Shown: positions 1 to 12,900 of the stretch, piece by piece
Layout of the letters: every line of letters starts with the position of its first letter
Position numbering within the stretch: the stretch's first letter is position 1
From: Bolinopsis microptera
Taxonomy: Eukaryota; Ctenophora; Tentaculata; Lobata; Bolinopsidae
Length of the DNA: 64,000 bases
Direction: 5' to 3'
Assembly (NCBI RefSeq): GCF_026151205.1
Contig: NC_087079.1
Location: 11,088,635-11,152,634, forward strand
Made by a program: the position numbers and the translations under genes
The notes under the pieces: generated by a model
What the model was told of the DNA's origin: nothing
The model's input: only the letters and a program-made list of their open reading frames with translations
The model's database searches: none

Positions 1-99
1 AAACAGTATCATGGTCAAATCGGATTTCCTATCTCCGATTGAATTTTCCATACACCAAACCTCTGAATAACATCCCAATGACCAGCAATGTAACAGTAC

Positions 100-229
100 C
101 TGACACAAGTTATGCGCTCAGAATCAGTAGTGGGGGGAGATAAGGGAACTATCTGACCCTCAGGGTGTGGTTCGTCAGGGTGACTGTGTAGTCTATCAAA
201 CACATTCTCAGCTGTAGCCGCGGGAGACC
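100..229 (-). CDS. possible internal exon of an unidentified gene
   Basis: A 130-bp open stretch on the minus strand is bounded by a plausible acceptor (CCACAG before 229) and donor (CAG|GTACTG after 100). It encodes a hydrophilic Pro/Ser/Glu-rich peptide with no family I recognise. It lies downstream of the 623-aa gene on the same strand, beyond that gene's stop codon, so it would belong to a different gene running off the left edge. The only support is the open frame and splice-like borders. Confidence 0.25.
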
Positions 230-708
230 CTGTGGAGTGTGGAGTTAACAACTTATTTTGTTGCGTTATTTTAATTTTAACTTGTTCTGGTTGGAGAATT
301 AACTTTGTTTGAAATACATTTTATTGGAATTTATTTCTGAAGCAGCTGGATTTTACAGGCCGTTCTTTAATATTACGGGAAAAGGATGCGCGTAAGATTG
401 AGACAATATGATCAACAATGATAAATTAGACTCAAATCCTTCGTTAACTTTGCTCTTACTGTAGAATATATTGAAAAATAAAACGATGCACAAATATTCA
501 AGAATGAGTAATGCTATTTTACAGTTTATATTACAGTATCTATACGTATAAATGTAACAAAAGAAAAAATACAGCAATTAGAGCAAATTCACGAATACAA
601 AGAAAGTAATGAATAACAGCAAAGACCGTAAAAAAAACAAAAACAAGATAAACTAAAATACCAACAAGAAAAACTACTACATCACAACTACTAGATACAA
701 CAACTAGA
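230..708. other. AT-rich non-coding stretch
   Basis: No convincing coding signal on either strand. It is the probable 3' flank/UTR of the minus-strand gene that stops at 709. Confidence 0.5.
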
Positions 709-2580
709 TCACAACGCTAACAAAACATCAAAGAGCAGCTCATCAGCCCAGTTCAGCAACCTCCTACACGACCCCCAGAACACTGTATTATCCACAACAC
801 GAGGCCTGCCCAGCCAACTCAGCGGGAAACTCCACGTCTGGGACTTGTCGCGCGCAATAAAGTGCATGTTGTCAGCGCGGATCCTGTCGTGGTAATGTAC
901 CACCGTATCAGAGTAACTCTCAGGGTCATTACAGAGCTGTAGACTCACGTAACCGTCTTCAGAGGTGATCACAGCTAAAACAAACCCGCACTTCCCAGGT
1001 TCATCGCATTTCTCTAACCCCTTATTTTCGTATTGGAATGCTAGTTTCCCTTTTTCTAGGAAAAGGGAACGAAGGCTCACGTAGTGACTTTTTTCAACCA
1101 TCACCGCGAACTCCAGTCCAAGTTCTGATTCTCCACAGATAGCGTTACTTGCACTCTTCAAACCGTCGAATAACTGCTCTGAATAAATTGAATTGTGGCG
1201 AAAGTTCGCGTATATGGCGAATACAGCTCGCCATCGACGAGCCTGTTTTATTTTCCTGATCTTTTCCATTAACTCAGGAGAGAATTTGATTTTCTTGTCC
1301 TTGTTCACTGCTATCCACGTCCACAACCCTTCAAGAAACATCAACATATTAGTGACCTGCTGGGAGCCCCCCAACCAGTCCACTAGCTCATCAAACGTCT
1401 GGTCAAAGTTAAGGGTTTGAAAAAGGTTAGGTATAACCCTCTGTGAAGATATTATGACGTTTTTACACAGATCTTCACTTTGTTCAATGCTAATAGCGGT
1501 GGTCAGGGACGGTCTGTGATCTGCTAGCATGTGCCTGATCGGTGTAGTTGGGTATCTATCTTCCTCACCGTCTACATTGTACGATCTCACTGCTTGCTTT
1601 GAAGATTTTCTGAGAACCTGGAAAAGCCAGGCCAGATCTGTCTGTGATCCTGCCGCACAGCTCTGGAGAACGTCAAACAAGTGCTCGAATAATTCCGAGT
1701 GGTATTTTTGACAGAGAGAAAGATCACAGTTCTGTAGGAAGTACCGGCAGTTTGGTTGTATCCCGTCTACCTCTTCTTTGCTTTCTGCTTTATTGGGCTG
1801 CTGTTTATCAACCTTGCGTTCTTTTGTGTCCAGTGCTGTCCCTAAAGGGTCAAGTGCAGCGTTTTTACACTGAGCGAGCGCCTCTTTTAAAGGTGTTGAT
1901 GCAGCTTTCTTAGATTTTACTGCTTTTGTGATGGCTTCCTTTGTAGTAGTTTTAGCTGGTCTTGGCAAAGTTGCAGATCTAGTTGTCTTAGTATCTTTTG
2001 GCTTGGCTACTGCTGCTTTGGGCACAGGCTCAGATACAGTTGATGACCTTCTACCCTCCTTATATTCAGCTCCATTGAACACTTTTCTAACCTCTTTAGG
2101 TTTGGCCACCACGTCGTTTTGCTGCGTTCCCGTAACTTGAGTTTGTATACTCGCATCCTTCATTATAGTATCATTCTCTTTCACTTTCTTACCAGTCTCC
2201 TTTACTTTTGTGTCAGTCTGAGCAATCACTTCAGTTTTGAAAGCTAAATGTTCAGTCAACTGTGTGACGAGAGGTTGAACTATGAGATCAACTTCATTTC
2301 CAGCTAGCTCTATAATCAGATCCAGCTGATGTTTTGACAAATCACTCAGATTGTACAAATACTGCTTTATGAACTGTCGCTTCCAGTTCAAAGCTGCAAT
2401 CTTTTTAAACATGATCTGAACAAGCTGCCGAGATTTAAGTTGGGACACCGCGAAAGCTGCTTCCTCGAATATAAACAGCAGATCAGTAAAGGAGGGTGAC
2501 CGGATAGTATCAGTGATGTTAGAGAAATGTTGAACACACCTGGTCCCCAACCACCCATTTTCCCTTAACTTTGTGGCCAT
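709..2580 (-). CDS. intronless 623-aa protein of unknown function
   Basis: A single long open frame starts at ATG 2578-2580 and stops at 709. I do not recognise the family. Residues 1-115 look helical and leucine-rich. Residues about 125-275 are low complexity, rich in Lys, Thr, Ala and Pro, and probably disordered and basic. Residues about 275-623 look globular, with several Trp and Cys residues and a hydrophobic C-terminus. No signal peptide or clear membrane segment is seen. The start is immediately preceded by an acceptor-like TTAACAG, so an upstream exon is possible. The absence of introns contrasts with the intron-dense neighbours, so a retrocopy or lineage-specific gene is possible. 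The length and balanced composition make chance unlikely. Confidence 0.7.
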   Translation of the reverse strand: MATKLRENGWLGTRCVQHFSNITDTIRSPSFTDLLFIFEEAAFAVSQLKSRQLVQIMFKKIAALNWKRQFIKQYLYNLSDLSKHQLDLIIELAGNEVDLIVQPLVTQLTEHLAFKTEVIAQTDTKVKETGKKVKENDTIMKDASIQTQVTGTQQNDVVAKPKEVRKVFNGAEYKEGRRSSTVSEPVPKAAVAKPKDTKTTRSATLPRPAKTTTKEAITKAVKSKKAASTPLKEALAQCKNAALDPLGTALDTKERKVDKQQPNKAESKEEVDGIQPNCRYFLQNCDLSLCQKYHSELFEHLFDVLQSCAAGSQTDLAWLFQVLRKSSKQAVRSYNVDGEEDRYPTTPIRHMLADHRPSLTTAISIEQSEDLCKNVIISSQRVIPNLFQTLNFDQTFDELVDWLGGSQQVTNMLMFLEGLWTWIAVNKDKKIKFSPELMEKIRKIKQARRWRAVFAIYANFRHNSIYSEQLFDGLKSASNAICGESELGLEFAVMVEKSHYVSLRSLFLEKGKLAFQYENKGLEKCDEPGKCGFVLAVITSEDGYVSLQLCNDPESYSDTVVHYHDRIRADNMHFIARDKSQTWSFPLSWLGRPRVVDNTVFWGSCRRLLNWADELLFDVLLAL

Positions 2581-5500
2581 CTGTTAATTTTCCCCCCAAA
2601 ATGTGTCGGGAGATTTGTGGGGGGTTTGCTCCCTGTGTTACGCTGCGCATCTACAAAATACCTCACAGCTTCCTCACTGAAATCCTCCATGTCAAGACTG
2701 GTTGAGGTGAAGTGTTGTGGTCATGCGGTTTATTACCGGGACTGTTGAAGGATAGTATCACGGAACTAGCAAGAACTGTAGCCTCGTCCTCTGCTTTGAG
2801 TTCCAGGGTGCTGTGGGTGGGGGAGGACAGGAGCTGGATCCCGAAATTCATGGGGACTGATACTAGCGGGATCATGTCAACACTGTTTATCTATTGGAGT
2901 ATCAGAATGTGAACTTTTACGTGGTAAAATTATACAAGAATTGGAAGTTTACTAGCGTTATATAAGAATTATAAATGATTGGAAATGAAAGAAAAAATAA
3001 CGAATAATGAATAATATGCTAATGAACAATTTGATAACAAGATCGCTTAAACAGTAAACAAACGTATAAACTACAAGAAGATACTATGTACTAATGACGA
3101 GGATCAATCGGTAGAGTAACAGTAGATAGTGTAGATAGTGTGGTGTCATACATCTTAATCAGACCACTATATCTCTGTATCATATTACTACAGAAGATAT
3201 GGGTTCTGGGAATTAGAATGCAGCGAAGGGCTCTGATTGGTTGGTTTATGTCATGTGATTAGATTACAGCTCTCTGATTGGATAATTAGAAGCCAGCGAA
3301 GAGCAGGGTTTGAGGCTTGTGCCGCCCGTAACGACCTACTTCAGACCAATTGCCTCATTACCTGATAAACACATAACAATCATCTCTAATGCATGTGTAA
3401 CGTTGTGATGTTCACCTCAATGCTAGATATTAGTACAATTTACATGTCACATGACCAACTGATCAAAGGGGTTGCGACAATTTGTAATTCCCCAGCTGTT
3501 CAAAATATTCTTTGACATGTTGGACTGCTTTATAATTATTGAAAGAAAGAAATAATTAATCTGTCAATAACATGATTGAAAAGTATCCAAACCTTCGTTC
3601 TTTCTCCTCAGCGAATCTCTGAGAGAACTAGAACGTCGTTCAATATTCGGCGAGTTTGTTGGGGATAGCTCTGAAACAAATAACGTGTTAGTCACGTCTT
3701 AATCACGTGTACGTGACTGGATAATAGTAGATAAAACATCACAGAGAGTTATGAACGTGTTTGTAATTCACTGCTAACAATAGTGGAACAAATTGGAACT
3801 GAATGTTGATTCGGCTATCATGTTTTTAGGAGCAACTGGAAATGACCAGGTAGACGAGGAATTAAAGGTAATGCCGTGTTTATGCTGAAAAAAGCAGTTT
3901 AATCACGTGACATGACAGTCTGCAGGGAGATTGCTAAAAGAGGAAGAAAATTTGTTGATGAAAATACAGTAGTAAATAGAATTGAGTGCTAAGATTAAAG
4001 AAAGGTACGGTTATTACGGGCAATATCAATTTTCGTAGAAAAATATTGTGACACGTTGACGTTTACAATTTCAACGTATATAACTATAAGATTCAAAAGA
4101 GCCAAACCGCTAAAGGGTGAGTCAGCCGGCGGCGTGCAACTATTTTCGATCCATACTGTGAAGGAATAAGGATAGAGGAGGCAAGCAATTTTCTTAATTC
4201 AAAAAGGCGGGGCTATAGCAAGTAGCTATTACAATAAGAGAATCAATTAAATAACTAATTAATTGATAGTTAGAAAATGAGATAATAGCGTTGTAAGGAG
4301 CAGTGCTGGGATTGAAGGATGCGGATACTCACTGAATGAACGGAAGCGATTAGCTGAACAAGAATTAGATGTTACTATGGTAATACGAGGATTGTACTAA
4401 TTATCTAATTGACCAATTAGATGTCACAAATATCTGATCGCGATTAGCGCTCACAGTTACGCTTTAACAGCGCTTTAACAGTTACGATTAGTAGCAGCTT
4501 TTAACAGAAAGCAGCTGCAACGAATCAAACAATAATAGATAACTCAATAACTGCAACCATGGGGAGGTGGCGAGAATTTCATTTATGATTATAATTATAT
4601 GCACCATGAATTTTCAGTTTTTAAGCAAAAATTAGCAAAATCCTCCCCGCGATTACCGTCATTTTCTATAGTCAATGAAATTTGTGTTATTTAAAAATCA
4701 AGGAATTGTTACAACTAACAATCGCTTAGACACGAGAGTTTACGAAACTTGTTTTGTTGAAACAAATCATTTTCAAGGAGAAACAGCTTAATAAAGGGGC
4801 GGTAGCAAGCGGCCTGATAACACGTGACTTCGACACTGCCAGCAAGCACGTGACTGCGCGCAGCAACAGACACGTGGTGTAGCCATGGTAACACTTACCA
4901 TTCCGCAAGGTCTGTACTCGTGATGACTTGACCAAGTCACGTGATCCGTCTGATGACGTCACGATCACATGGGCTCCTCCACGGGAGGGAGTAGGGCTCG
5001 AGTCTACGTGTTTTTTCAGATAACGTTTGGTTGAGACTATCGCTTTTCGTTTGAGTCGTCTGTCTGTCGAAGCTCATGTCGTTAGACAATTATATGCTGT
5101 TTATTGTTAATGTGCTTTTTCGTGTTGTTATTGTGTTGTAATTTTTTATCAGGGGCCAGGGGGTAGTCAGAAAATGTCAGTTTCGTCGTCAAACATTAGA
5201 AATGTCTGATCAACAAGTCGTCAGAGTAAAAGACCTGTCCCGACAATTGCTGTATTTGTTCCAGTATTATCCCAACCTATGATGTGCTGCACAAGATCAT
5301 TCATCGCTTCGATTATGATAAGGCGTTAAAACGCGTAAAATTCATTGGCTGACATTAGTTGGGAAAACCATGGATACGGGATTCACACTGTCACGTGACA
5401 TATTCCAAAGTTTCGATACACCTTGAACCCCACCCTAAGTACCACTTCCCGTTAAAGTACCTGCACTGGTGACTGGAGTTGCCGGAGAGACCATGTCCGG

Positions 5501-5863
5501 TAGAGATCCGTTAGATCCGGAGCTCAGTTCTGTTGGAGTGCCAGTCCGGCGGCGGTTGTGGGGTTTCTCCTCCAACACAGCTGCTAGCCGTGTGTCGGTG
5601 ACTGGGGGTGACGACTGGGAGGGAGGATTTGCTAGAGTTTTGTAGAACTATTTAGGTTTAACTGAAGCTTCAGCAAATATACTGTGTCAAGTTGTAAAGA
5701 TAAAACAAGCATATTATGTATGATATTCAATTTGATCAAATCCTTATTGGCATGGTGTATTGAAAGATTAAATCAAGAAGATCGTGAAAACCGAAGTAAA
5801 GATTTACCAAAAATCAAACAGGAGAAATAACAAACAAAAGTAACGATTATCATTAAACCAACA
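2581..5863. other. 3.3 kb intergenic region
   Basis: No supportable gene. Upstream of the 623-aa gene there are two ATTGG (inverted CCAAT) boxes around 3230-3290, each next to a CTCTGATTGG-like word. Further out are AT-rich sequence and a cluster of CACGTG motifs. The short ORFs here look random. Confidence 0.5.
3704..5397. promoter_or_regulatory. cluster of CACGTG (E-box/CLEAR-like) motifs
   Basis: CACGTG occurs at about 3704, 3904, 4821, 4847, 4871, 4938 and 5392, often as the longer TCACGTGA or CACGTGAC. Seven copies of a 6-mer in 1.7 kb of AT-rich DNA exceeds the chance rate of about one in 4 kb. bHLH-ZIP factors (MITF/TFE, USF, MYC/MAX) bind this palindrome. Function is inferred only from motif density in the space 5' of the 623-aa gene. 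The same motif is scattered elsewhere in the window, so it may be part of a repeat. Confidence 0.3.
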
Positions 5864-6299
5864 TCAAAACACAAACTCAGCCATTTTCAAATATTCATTA
5901 TACTCCTCTATGTTAGTCAGGACATGGGATGAAGGAATTAGCTGTGTAAAAATGTTAGTTAAGTATTAAGATACTCAAATCGCTTTGCTATAGGTCATTT
6001 TTGTATACAATGTACATTTTAATATTTCCACAATCCTTATTATACTTCATCTTATATTATTTCTTTAATTGAAAATTGTACAACACCGGATGATCAATAA
6101 TAACGGAGAAACCCCCTCTGCATTTGAGATAAAATATAGTTAAAACCACTCCAAATGTACGTAAAACACACTAAAATTAACACACAGAAAATCTAACTTT
6201 TAATGCACTCAAAATGCACTCAAAATGCACTCAACGACACTACCTTGTCTTTCTCAACGAAAAGAACTTTGTCTCCATTTGACAGGGTCACAGTCTCAA
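5864..6299 (-). CDS. candidate 3'-terminal exons of the KIF21-like gene
   Basis: Two short minus-strand open stretches with splice-like borders lie just downstream of the kinesin. The first is 6299-6244 (acceptor TCAAG, donor GTAGTG) and encodes a peptide with NGDKVLFVEKDK. The second is 5941-5864 (acceptor ACACAG) and encodes LIPSSHVLTNIEEYNEYLK and then a TGA stop. The two join in phase with each other. The phase between the last firm kinesin exon (6984) and 6299 does not match directly, so an exon is missing or the assignment is wrong. Neither resembles a WD40 repeat. Confidence 0.3.
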
Positions 6300-6396
6300 C
6301 TTGACAAACCCAAAGAGCGAATATAATTACTAGGTATTGCAGCTGCTCAATTATCGTCCGCGTCTGGGACAAACTGGACATAAACTTTAGTGCTGC

Positions 6397-6600
6397 ACAA
6401 ACTTGTCTAGGACAAACTGTACACAAACTTGTCTAGGACAAACTGTTCACAAACTTGTCTAGGACAAACTGTACACAAACTTGTCTAGGACAAACTGTAC
6501 ACAAACTGTACACATACTATTCATTGTACACAAACTTGTCTATGACAAACCGTACGCAAACTGTACACAAACTTGTCTAGGACAAACTGTACACAAACTG
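6397..6600. repeat. 26-bp tandem repeat
   Basis: Around seven full or partial copies of ACAAACTTGTCTAGGACAAA followed by CTGTAC, with one interruption near 6508-6530. It lies in the intron or 3' region of the kinesin. Shorter ACAAACTGTAC pieces occur between full units. Confidence 0.85.
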
Positions 6601-6983
6601 TAATGCTAAACAGTGCACAAAAAACGTCTGTGGGACAAAGTGGACTTGAAACCGTTTTCATAACTCTAAGGCTATTGGGGAAATACTGCTTGGAATAGAA
6701 CTCGAAGGTAGTAAAATTGTATATTACGTTTTGGGCGATTTCCTGAAAGCAACACGACAGCAAAAATTTAAATATTTAATGGCGAGGAAAGTCTTCTGTG
6801 TTGCTTCACTTTGGTTATAATGCATATTTCATATTTACTTAATTTCCAATATTTGCTCACGACAAAACCCCACTGATAGCACCACGTCACAAATGCCCCC
6901 GAGATAGCACTTTGCGAATTAGACCATTCTGAAGCCAAATTTTCGCCATATCCAGTAAACTTATCATAACAATAAAGACTTAC

Positions 6984-9900
6984 CGAGGAGGGTTGAGGGA
7001 AGAACTTCCTCCCGGAAGTGCCACATAACATGGAGTAGGTTTTAGAGGGTGTCTGGAACATAGAGGCGTTAGAGAACTGTGCATCCACTAGATCGTCCTG
7101 GGAGAAGCAGGAGTTAGTCTTATTAGCATCATATTTTTGTTAAATCAAGACTTCATTTGGGGCGTTGAGCGGCCAATAGTATTGTTGATTTCATTCGAGT
7201 TCGATACAATTTTTTTCCTGGTATCGACAAAACAAATCATAAGTATCCACTAAAACTAAAAAGTTAAGTTCACATGACGACTCACGATTTCTCTACTATT
7301 ATTGGCTTGTTCCTCCAATAACTTCTCCCTGTTATACTGATCCACAAGTTTCTGTTCTGTCTCCTCCAGAGCCTGTTTTAAAGACTTTACTGTCCCCTCT
7401 ATCTCCTTTACTTTAGCGTTACTCTGTGCTACAGCCAGACCTGTATAATACAGTGGGTTAATATCAACATCGTGTGTGATGCAGAAAGAACAGACTAATC
7501 GTTCAATTAAAATTGTAAAGAACATACTGATAAGGGAATTTAAAACCTTATAATTATGATCTTTTAAATTAGCAGCTAAAAACAAGACCAATGCTGTTAT
7601 AGTGACCTTTGTTGGTCGTGAAAGTGAGGAAATGTTCCAGAAGGTATTTGCAGTCGGATAACGAGCTACTGTCGATGATATCCTGAAATATATCCGTTAA
7701 TAACCAATTATTAGAAACTCTTATAATAAGCCTTGGCTTGTTGCCCATGGAGAAATTTCATAGTCCCGGTAACGTCCACCGATCTAACATCAAAGCTCTC
7801 TGATTAGTAAGTTTTGACCACGTGACCAGAATACTGCTCTCTGAATGGCTAAGAGATTAGCTACTGACCTGAAGGTCTATAGTGTCACCACTCTCTCTTC
7901 CGTCCATCATCTGCACAATGTCGTTCTGATGTTCGTTTATATTATCCTGCAAATACTCCACCTGGGCACTCAGTCCCTCTATGTTCTCGTCTAACTCTTG
8001 CAATACTTCAGTGTTCTGAATTTTTAAATAAATATTAAAAAAGATTTATCAAATGATTATTTGGAAAAATAAATCTGAGGACGATATGTTTCGAGTGGAA
8101 GGAATCAGGTGTTAAGGAGATATGAAGTTCAAATGGTGACAGAGTTTCAAAAGCAAATACATTTGACTCAAATTTTCTCGCAATCTACTTAAACATAAAA
8201 TACTTGAACACAAATCTGTTCAACATAAAGTATCAGAATAATCATTATCACATGATATGTTCTTGGAAAACCAAATTTCAACTTACAGGTTGTTTCTCCT
8301 TTAAGTGTTTGTCCTTATTCTTGATGAACCGATCCAGATCCTTCTCCAGCTTTTCCCTGTCCTTCACCAACCTGTCCATATCAGCCTCCATCTGTGCGAC
8401 TGTGTGCTTCCGGATAATATTCTGACAAATCCTTTTCTCCAACTGGTTCCACCTTTGTCTTGCGGAGAAGGAAGAGTACTGGGATGATAATCGTCTGTTG
8501 TGACGTTCTTCGGCGGACTCTGCTAAGTTAGGTTGCTGGAGCATAGTTCTGGGTGCTGCTCGGCGGGCGTTCTTCTTCTTTATAGACATCGCGTTCTTCT
8601 GCTTTTTCATCATCTTGATTTCCTCTTGCTTTCGTTTAAGGACCATTTCTTTGGTTTTCTGTTCCATCTGTAATTTCTTGATGGTCGTAACCTGTTTCTG
8701 CTTGTCTCTCTGTAATTTGATGATTTCTTGTTGTTTCTTCAGTTCGAGTTTCTTGTTCCTGGCTGTGTCCTCCTTCAACTGTCTCATCAGTTTCACCTTG
8801 TTCTTCTTCATTTGTGTCAGCTCGGTCTGCATGTGTTTCAGATGTTTCTCATTGTCCTTATTTGTCTTGGCTAATCTGTCATGCTCACGTTGCGCGGATT
8901 TCAACCTCTTCATTTCCTGTTCCATATTCTTTAACTTCTTGGTATAATGATCGGATTTCGCTCTGATTTCATCCTTGTTATTTTTTCCATCTCCCTTCTT
9001 CTTGAGACTGTCCATGACCTTATCTCGCTCATCACTAGTGACTTGTATTTGATTATTCAGTAGATTCAGCTTCTCCTCATACTGTTGCTTCATTGCTAGA
9101 ATCTTCTTCTGGCTCTTTTCCAGCTCTTCCACCAGCTTCTGCTTGATCGAGATTTCCTCGGCAAGATCTGCGAGGTTTTCTTCCATGCAGGTAATGTTCT
9201 CGTCCCTTGCCTTCTCATCTTCGTCTTCCTCAGAGTCCTTTTCTTCATTTTCTTCTTTTTCTTCGCCTCGTTCCATCTCATCATCTTCATCTATTTCTAT
9301 AAAGTTATTTTCACAGTCCATTTCCTCCTCGCTATCATCATCAGCTTCGATAATGTTTTCCTTGTTTTCTTCCAATTTGGTCACTTCTAGATCTTTTATG
9401 TGCTCTAATTTTGACCTGCAGAAAAGCATAGTCAGAATGAATTCACCATAGTTTGTGATAAAGATAACATGAATAGATCTTCCAATAAGATCATAAAATA
9501 ATAATTCAAATCAGGCCGTACCTCTTTGCCATAGTTTTCTCCAGATCGAACTTTGCCTCCTTGATCACTTCATCAATACTATCGTTCATCATGGTTGCAC
9601 TGTTTAAGTTACCACCACCCATAGACATCCTGTTTGGAGGCGCGGTCCTTAAGCGGGGACTGCGGTAGTTCGCAGCGCTTTCCTGTTCAAGGAGCTGCGA
9701 GCGCAGATTCTCGATCTCTTTGATGTACCCTTGTACCATCTCTGTCATATCTGTTTCTCCTGATGCTGAAAATATTATTATTATTCAACAGAATCATACT
9801 AACAAAAGTGATTTAAAAGATTAAATACCTTAATGTGCTTATCGGGTGCTTATCTGTGCCCATAATACAAATTGTCCCAACATTTATTGCATGCAGCCAT

Positions 9901-12900
9901 ATCTTTCACCTCGTTCAATTCATTAAAGCTATTAATAAACATATTTATTACACCTAAATCACTTCCTAAAACAGATAACAAGTTCATTCTCGGTCTCCCT
10001 GCAAATAGTAGAATCTAAATATGTGTTTAAATATTTTATTTGTATGTTCAGTGTAGATGTGGGCCAAGCTATTATATTATACAATCAGTACATGTTTTGA
10101 ACTTTCATTAGTTAGTTATATTGCATTGCCTTAGAGAGGAAAAACAGTTGAGGTATGGTAAATTGGTAGACATTGTAAAAGCCCGAAGTTTCACAACGAG
10201 ATAATGATTCTCACTACATATATTATATACGAGCTTAGTTCCTTATTCTGACCAACCTGCGAAGTCAGCACAGAGGGCCTTGGCACGAAGCTCAGCGATA
10301 GCCTCATTCTTGCTATCCTGTGCCTCTGCCATGGACTTGATGCGGAGACGGAGCTTATCGTTCTCAGCACGCAACATCGTGTTCTCCGTGAACAGGTCGG
10401 AATGGTTTCCTTCTTCACCAGTCCTCTGGAAAAAGGAACAATTTTTAGACCTAAATAATAAATATACCAGCCGGCCAAAAATCATTTACATCTGTATTCT
10501 CACACTCTCGGAGTGGAGAGCAGTAAAATGCATCAATACCATCGCATTGTCTTATTACCTGTCCCATCTTGTATTCCATCAGTTCCTGCTGTAATCTCAC
10601 GTTCTCTTCTCTTAAAGTATTGATGATTCTGCTGGTCTTGTCTTGGTTTACTACCACCTGTAACATTAATCTGTGTTAATTCTCTTTTACTCCTAAACCG
10701 GACCCCTTGTTTTTAGCTTTGATAAAATCCTTAAAATACACGAAGATAGGAAGGAAGTATAGTATACATTTCCTGTATCTTATAAGATTGTTTTATCTTG
10801 TATTTGCTTGATTAATTAGTAACTATATGAGATCTATTTGAGGCCCCACTACGTATTCGGAAACTCTTAGTAAATTATGTTGTCGTTGTAGTCGCTGCTC
10901 TAAAAACTGCTACCAATTATATAAGATACACTGGAACTACTGAAACTTATCAATCTGATCAAATTACAGACAATGTCCTTCAGAATGTATATCCTACACA
11001 TGGATGTATATATATATCGAGTTAACAACAATTGTTTCCAAATCATCTCTCCGATCAAGTCACTTTACAATTTCCTCCAATTTCACACTCTCTATAGGAT
11101 TGTTACTGTTACCGACTGTCCGGGATTGTTACTAAATCTGTCATCTCCCAGGCAACTGATATGCAGGTACCAACGGTGAACACTTTACAATTAACCAGCA
11201 AACCAGGGCTACAATGTGATTGTGTAAAATGATCCCAATATTACCAGAGGTCAGATGCCACCTTAACAACACGGTCTTGACACTAACGTGGTAATTTACT
11301 GTGGCCAGGTTGGTTACATCTTGTTTACTGATATATCAGAATAATCTCTATGTGGCCCAGGATATTGACTCTGTGGCACACCGTACAGAATAGGGTTTCT
11401 GGAATATTTCATATTTAATTATAATTTTCTTCGGCAAATCCAACAGCCACATGGCTTCTAAGTAACCGGTTAATTAAGGAAGCCGAAGGATCTTGCAAAG
11501 GCAACAACGTTAGTGTGTACCGGTTTTTTCCATGGCTTTGCTTCAAATGTAGCTCCTCATTAAGTGAGAAGTAAACGTCGACTATAACCTTATAAAGCAA
11601 GTAAATAGTACAGTGTCACATAGAAAATAGACAATAAAATGTATTACATAAACAACACCCACTGACCTTATTCTTTATATTCTTGGCTCTGTTAGCGTAC
11701 TTCAGAGTGTTAAGAGTCTCCATGAAGTCCCTATCAGCCGGGCTAACACACGCCACCATTAGAGTCTGGGAGTTTCCACCCAGGCTGTCTTGTAACAGAC
11801 GTGTCAGCTTGCTGTCTCGGTACGGCACGTGTGATACTTTCCGCTTCTCGTCGCCCAGCGCTGAGATCACGTTACCAAGTGCTAGCTGAGGGGTGGAAGG
11901 AGGGGTTAGTGATGATTTGAGGCAAACACAGTTAGACTGTGGTCACAAAGGTTTCATTACAATTCATCCATATTTGGACATCTAAACCGTTTGAAGATAT
12001 CCAAGTTGAAATTTCCGGTTTGAATAATAAATACACTAACCAGTCCCCCGTTGATTGAGATACCCTCTTTAGCTCTGTCTCCGGTAGCACCCGTTCGTTT
12101 TAACCTTTCTGATCCAGCCAAATCAACAAACACCAACTTAGCGGTCAGATTCTCAAACTCTTGTGGCGGAGCTTCTTCGCCCTTTGAAATGTTCATTATT
12201 GAGTAAGTACTGATTGTTTTTGTGTATAATGTATATTTGAATCACAAATTTCCGGACATGTATTGCAATATTTGTTATGCATTATCCTGATACGGATAAT
12301 TTGGACAGCCGTCAGCCGCGCCCGTCTCTTTAAAAATCAATGTAGGCTTCAGATCGGAGATTAAAAAGGATTCACTTTTTGTCGTCATACTCAGCGCAAT
12401 GTCACGCCTTTAACAGTTGTATCCGCATATATTCAACGTCATTGACACACTGACGAAAAATCTGCTCGTGTCACATCGCATATTGTCAACACTTATTCGA
12501 TTTTCCCGCCAAGCTAAATGAATTAAACTTTGGACTCTTATTTAAACATCATCTATGTATGAGCAAAAATATTGCTTGCTTGCTATCACAACTTCCAGAA
12601 GCCAATGTGCACACGAAAGTTACGCAAAACAATCTAATCTTAGATAAGGAAACGGTCACGTGACAATGAAATTAAATTCAAAAGATTTCTGAACAACAAG
12701 GACGGTGATCGCTCGCAATACAATAATTGCATCGCGCGTTACGCAAAGTTTGCGCGCGCCACTCTCAAGTTTCTCATCTTCGGTCGGACGTCAAGGACGG
12801 TTCCGAAATCTGAAGCCTAATTTTAGATCCTTATTCCAAAGAAGTCATGCTTCAAGGACATGTCAAAACTTGAACCGTCATATTATGTAATAGCTAATTC

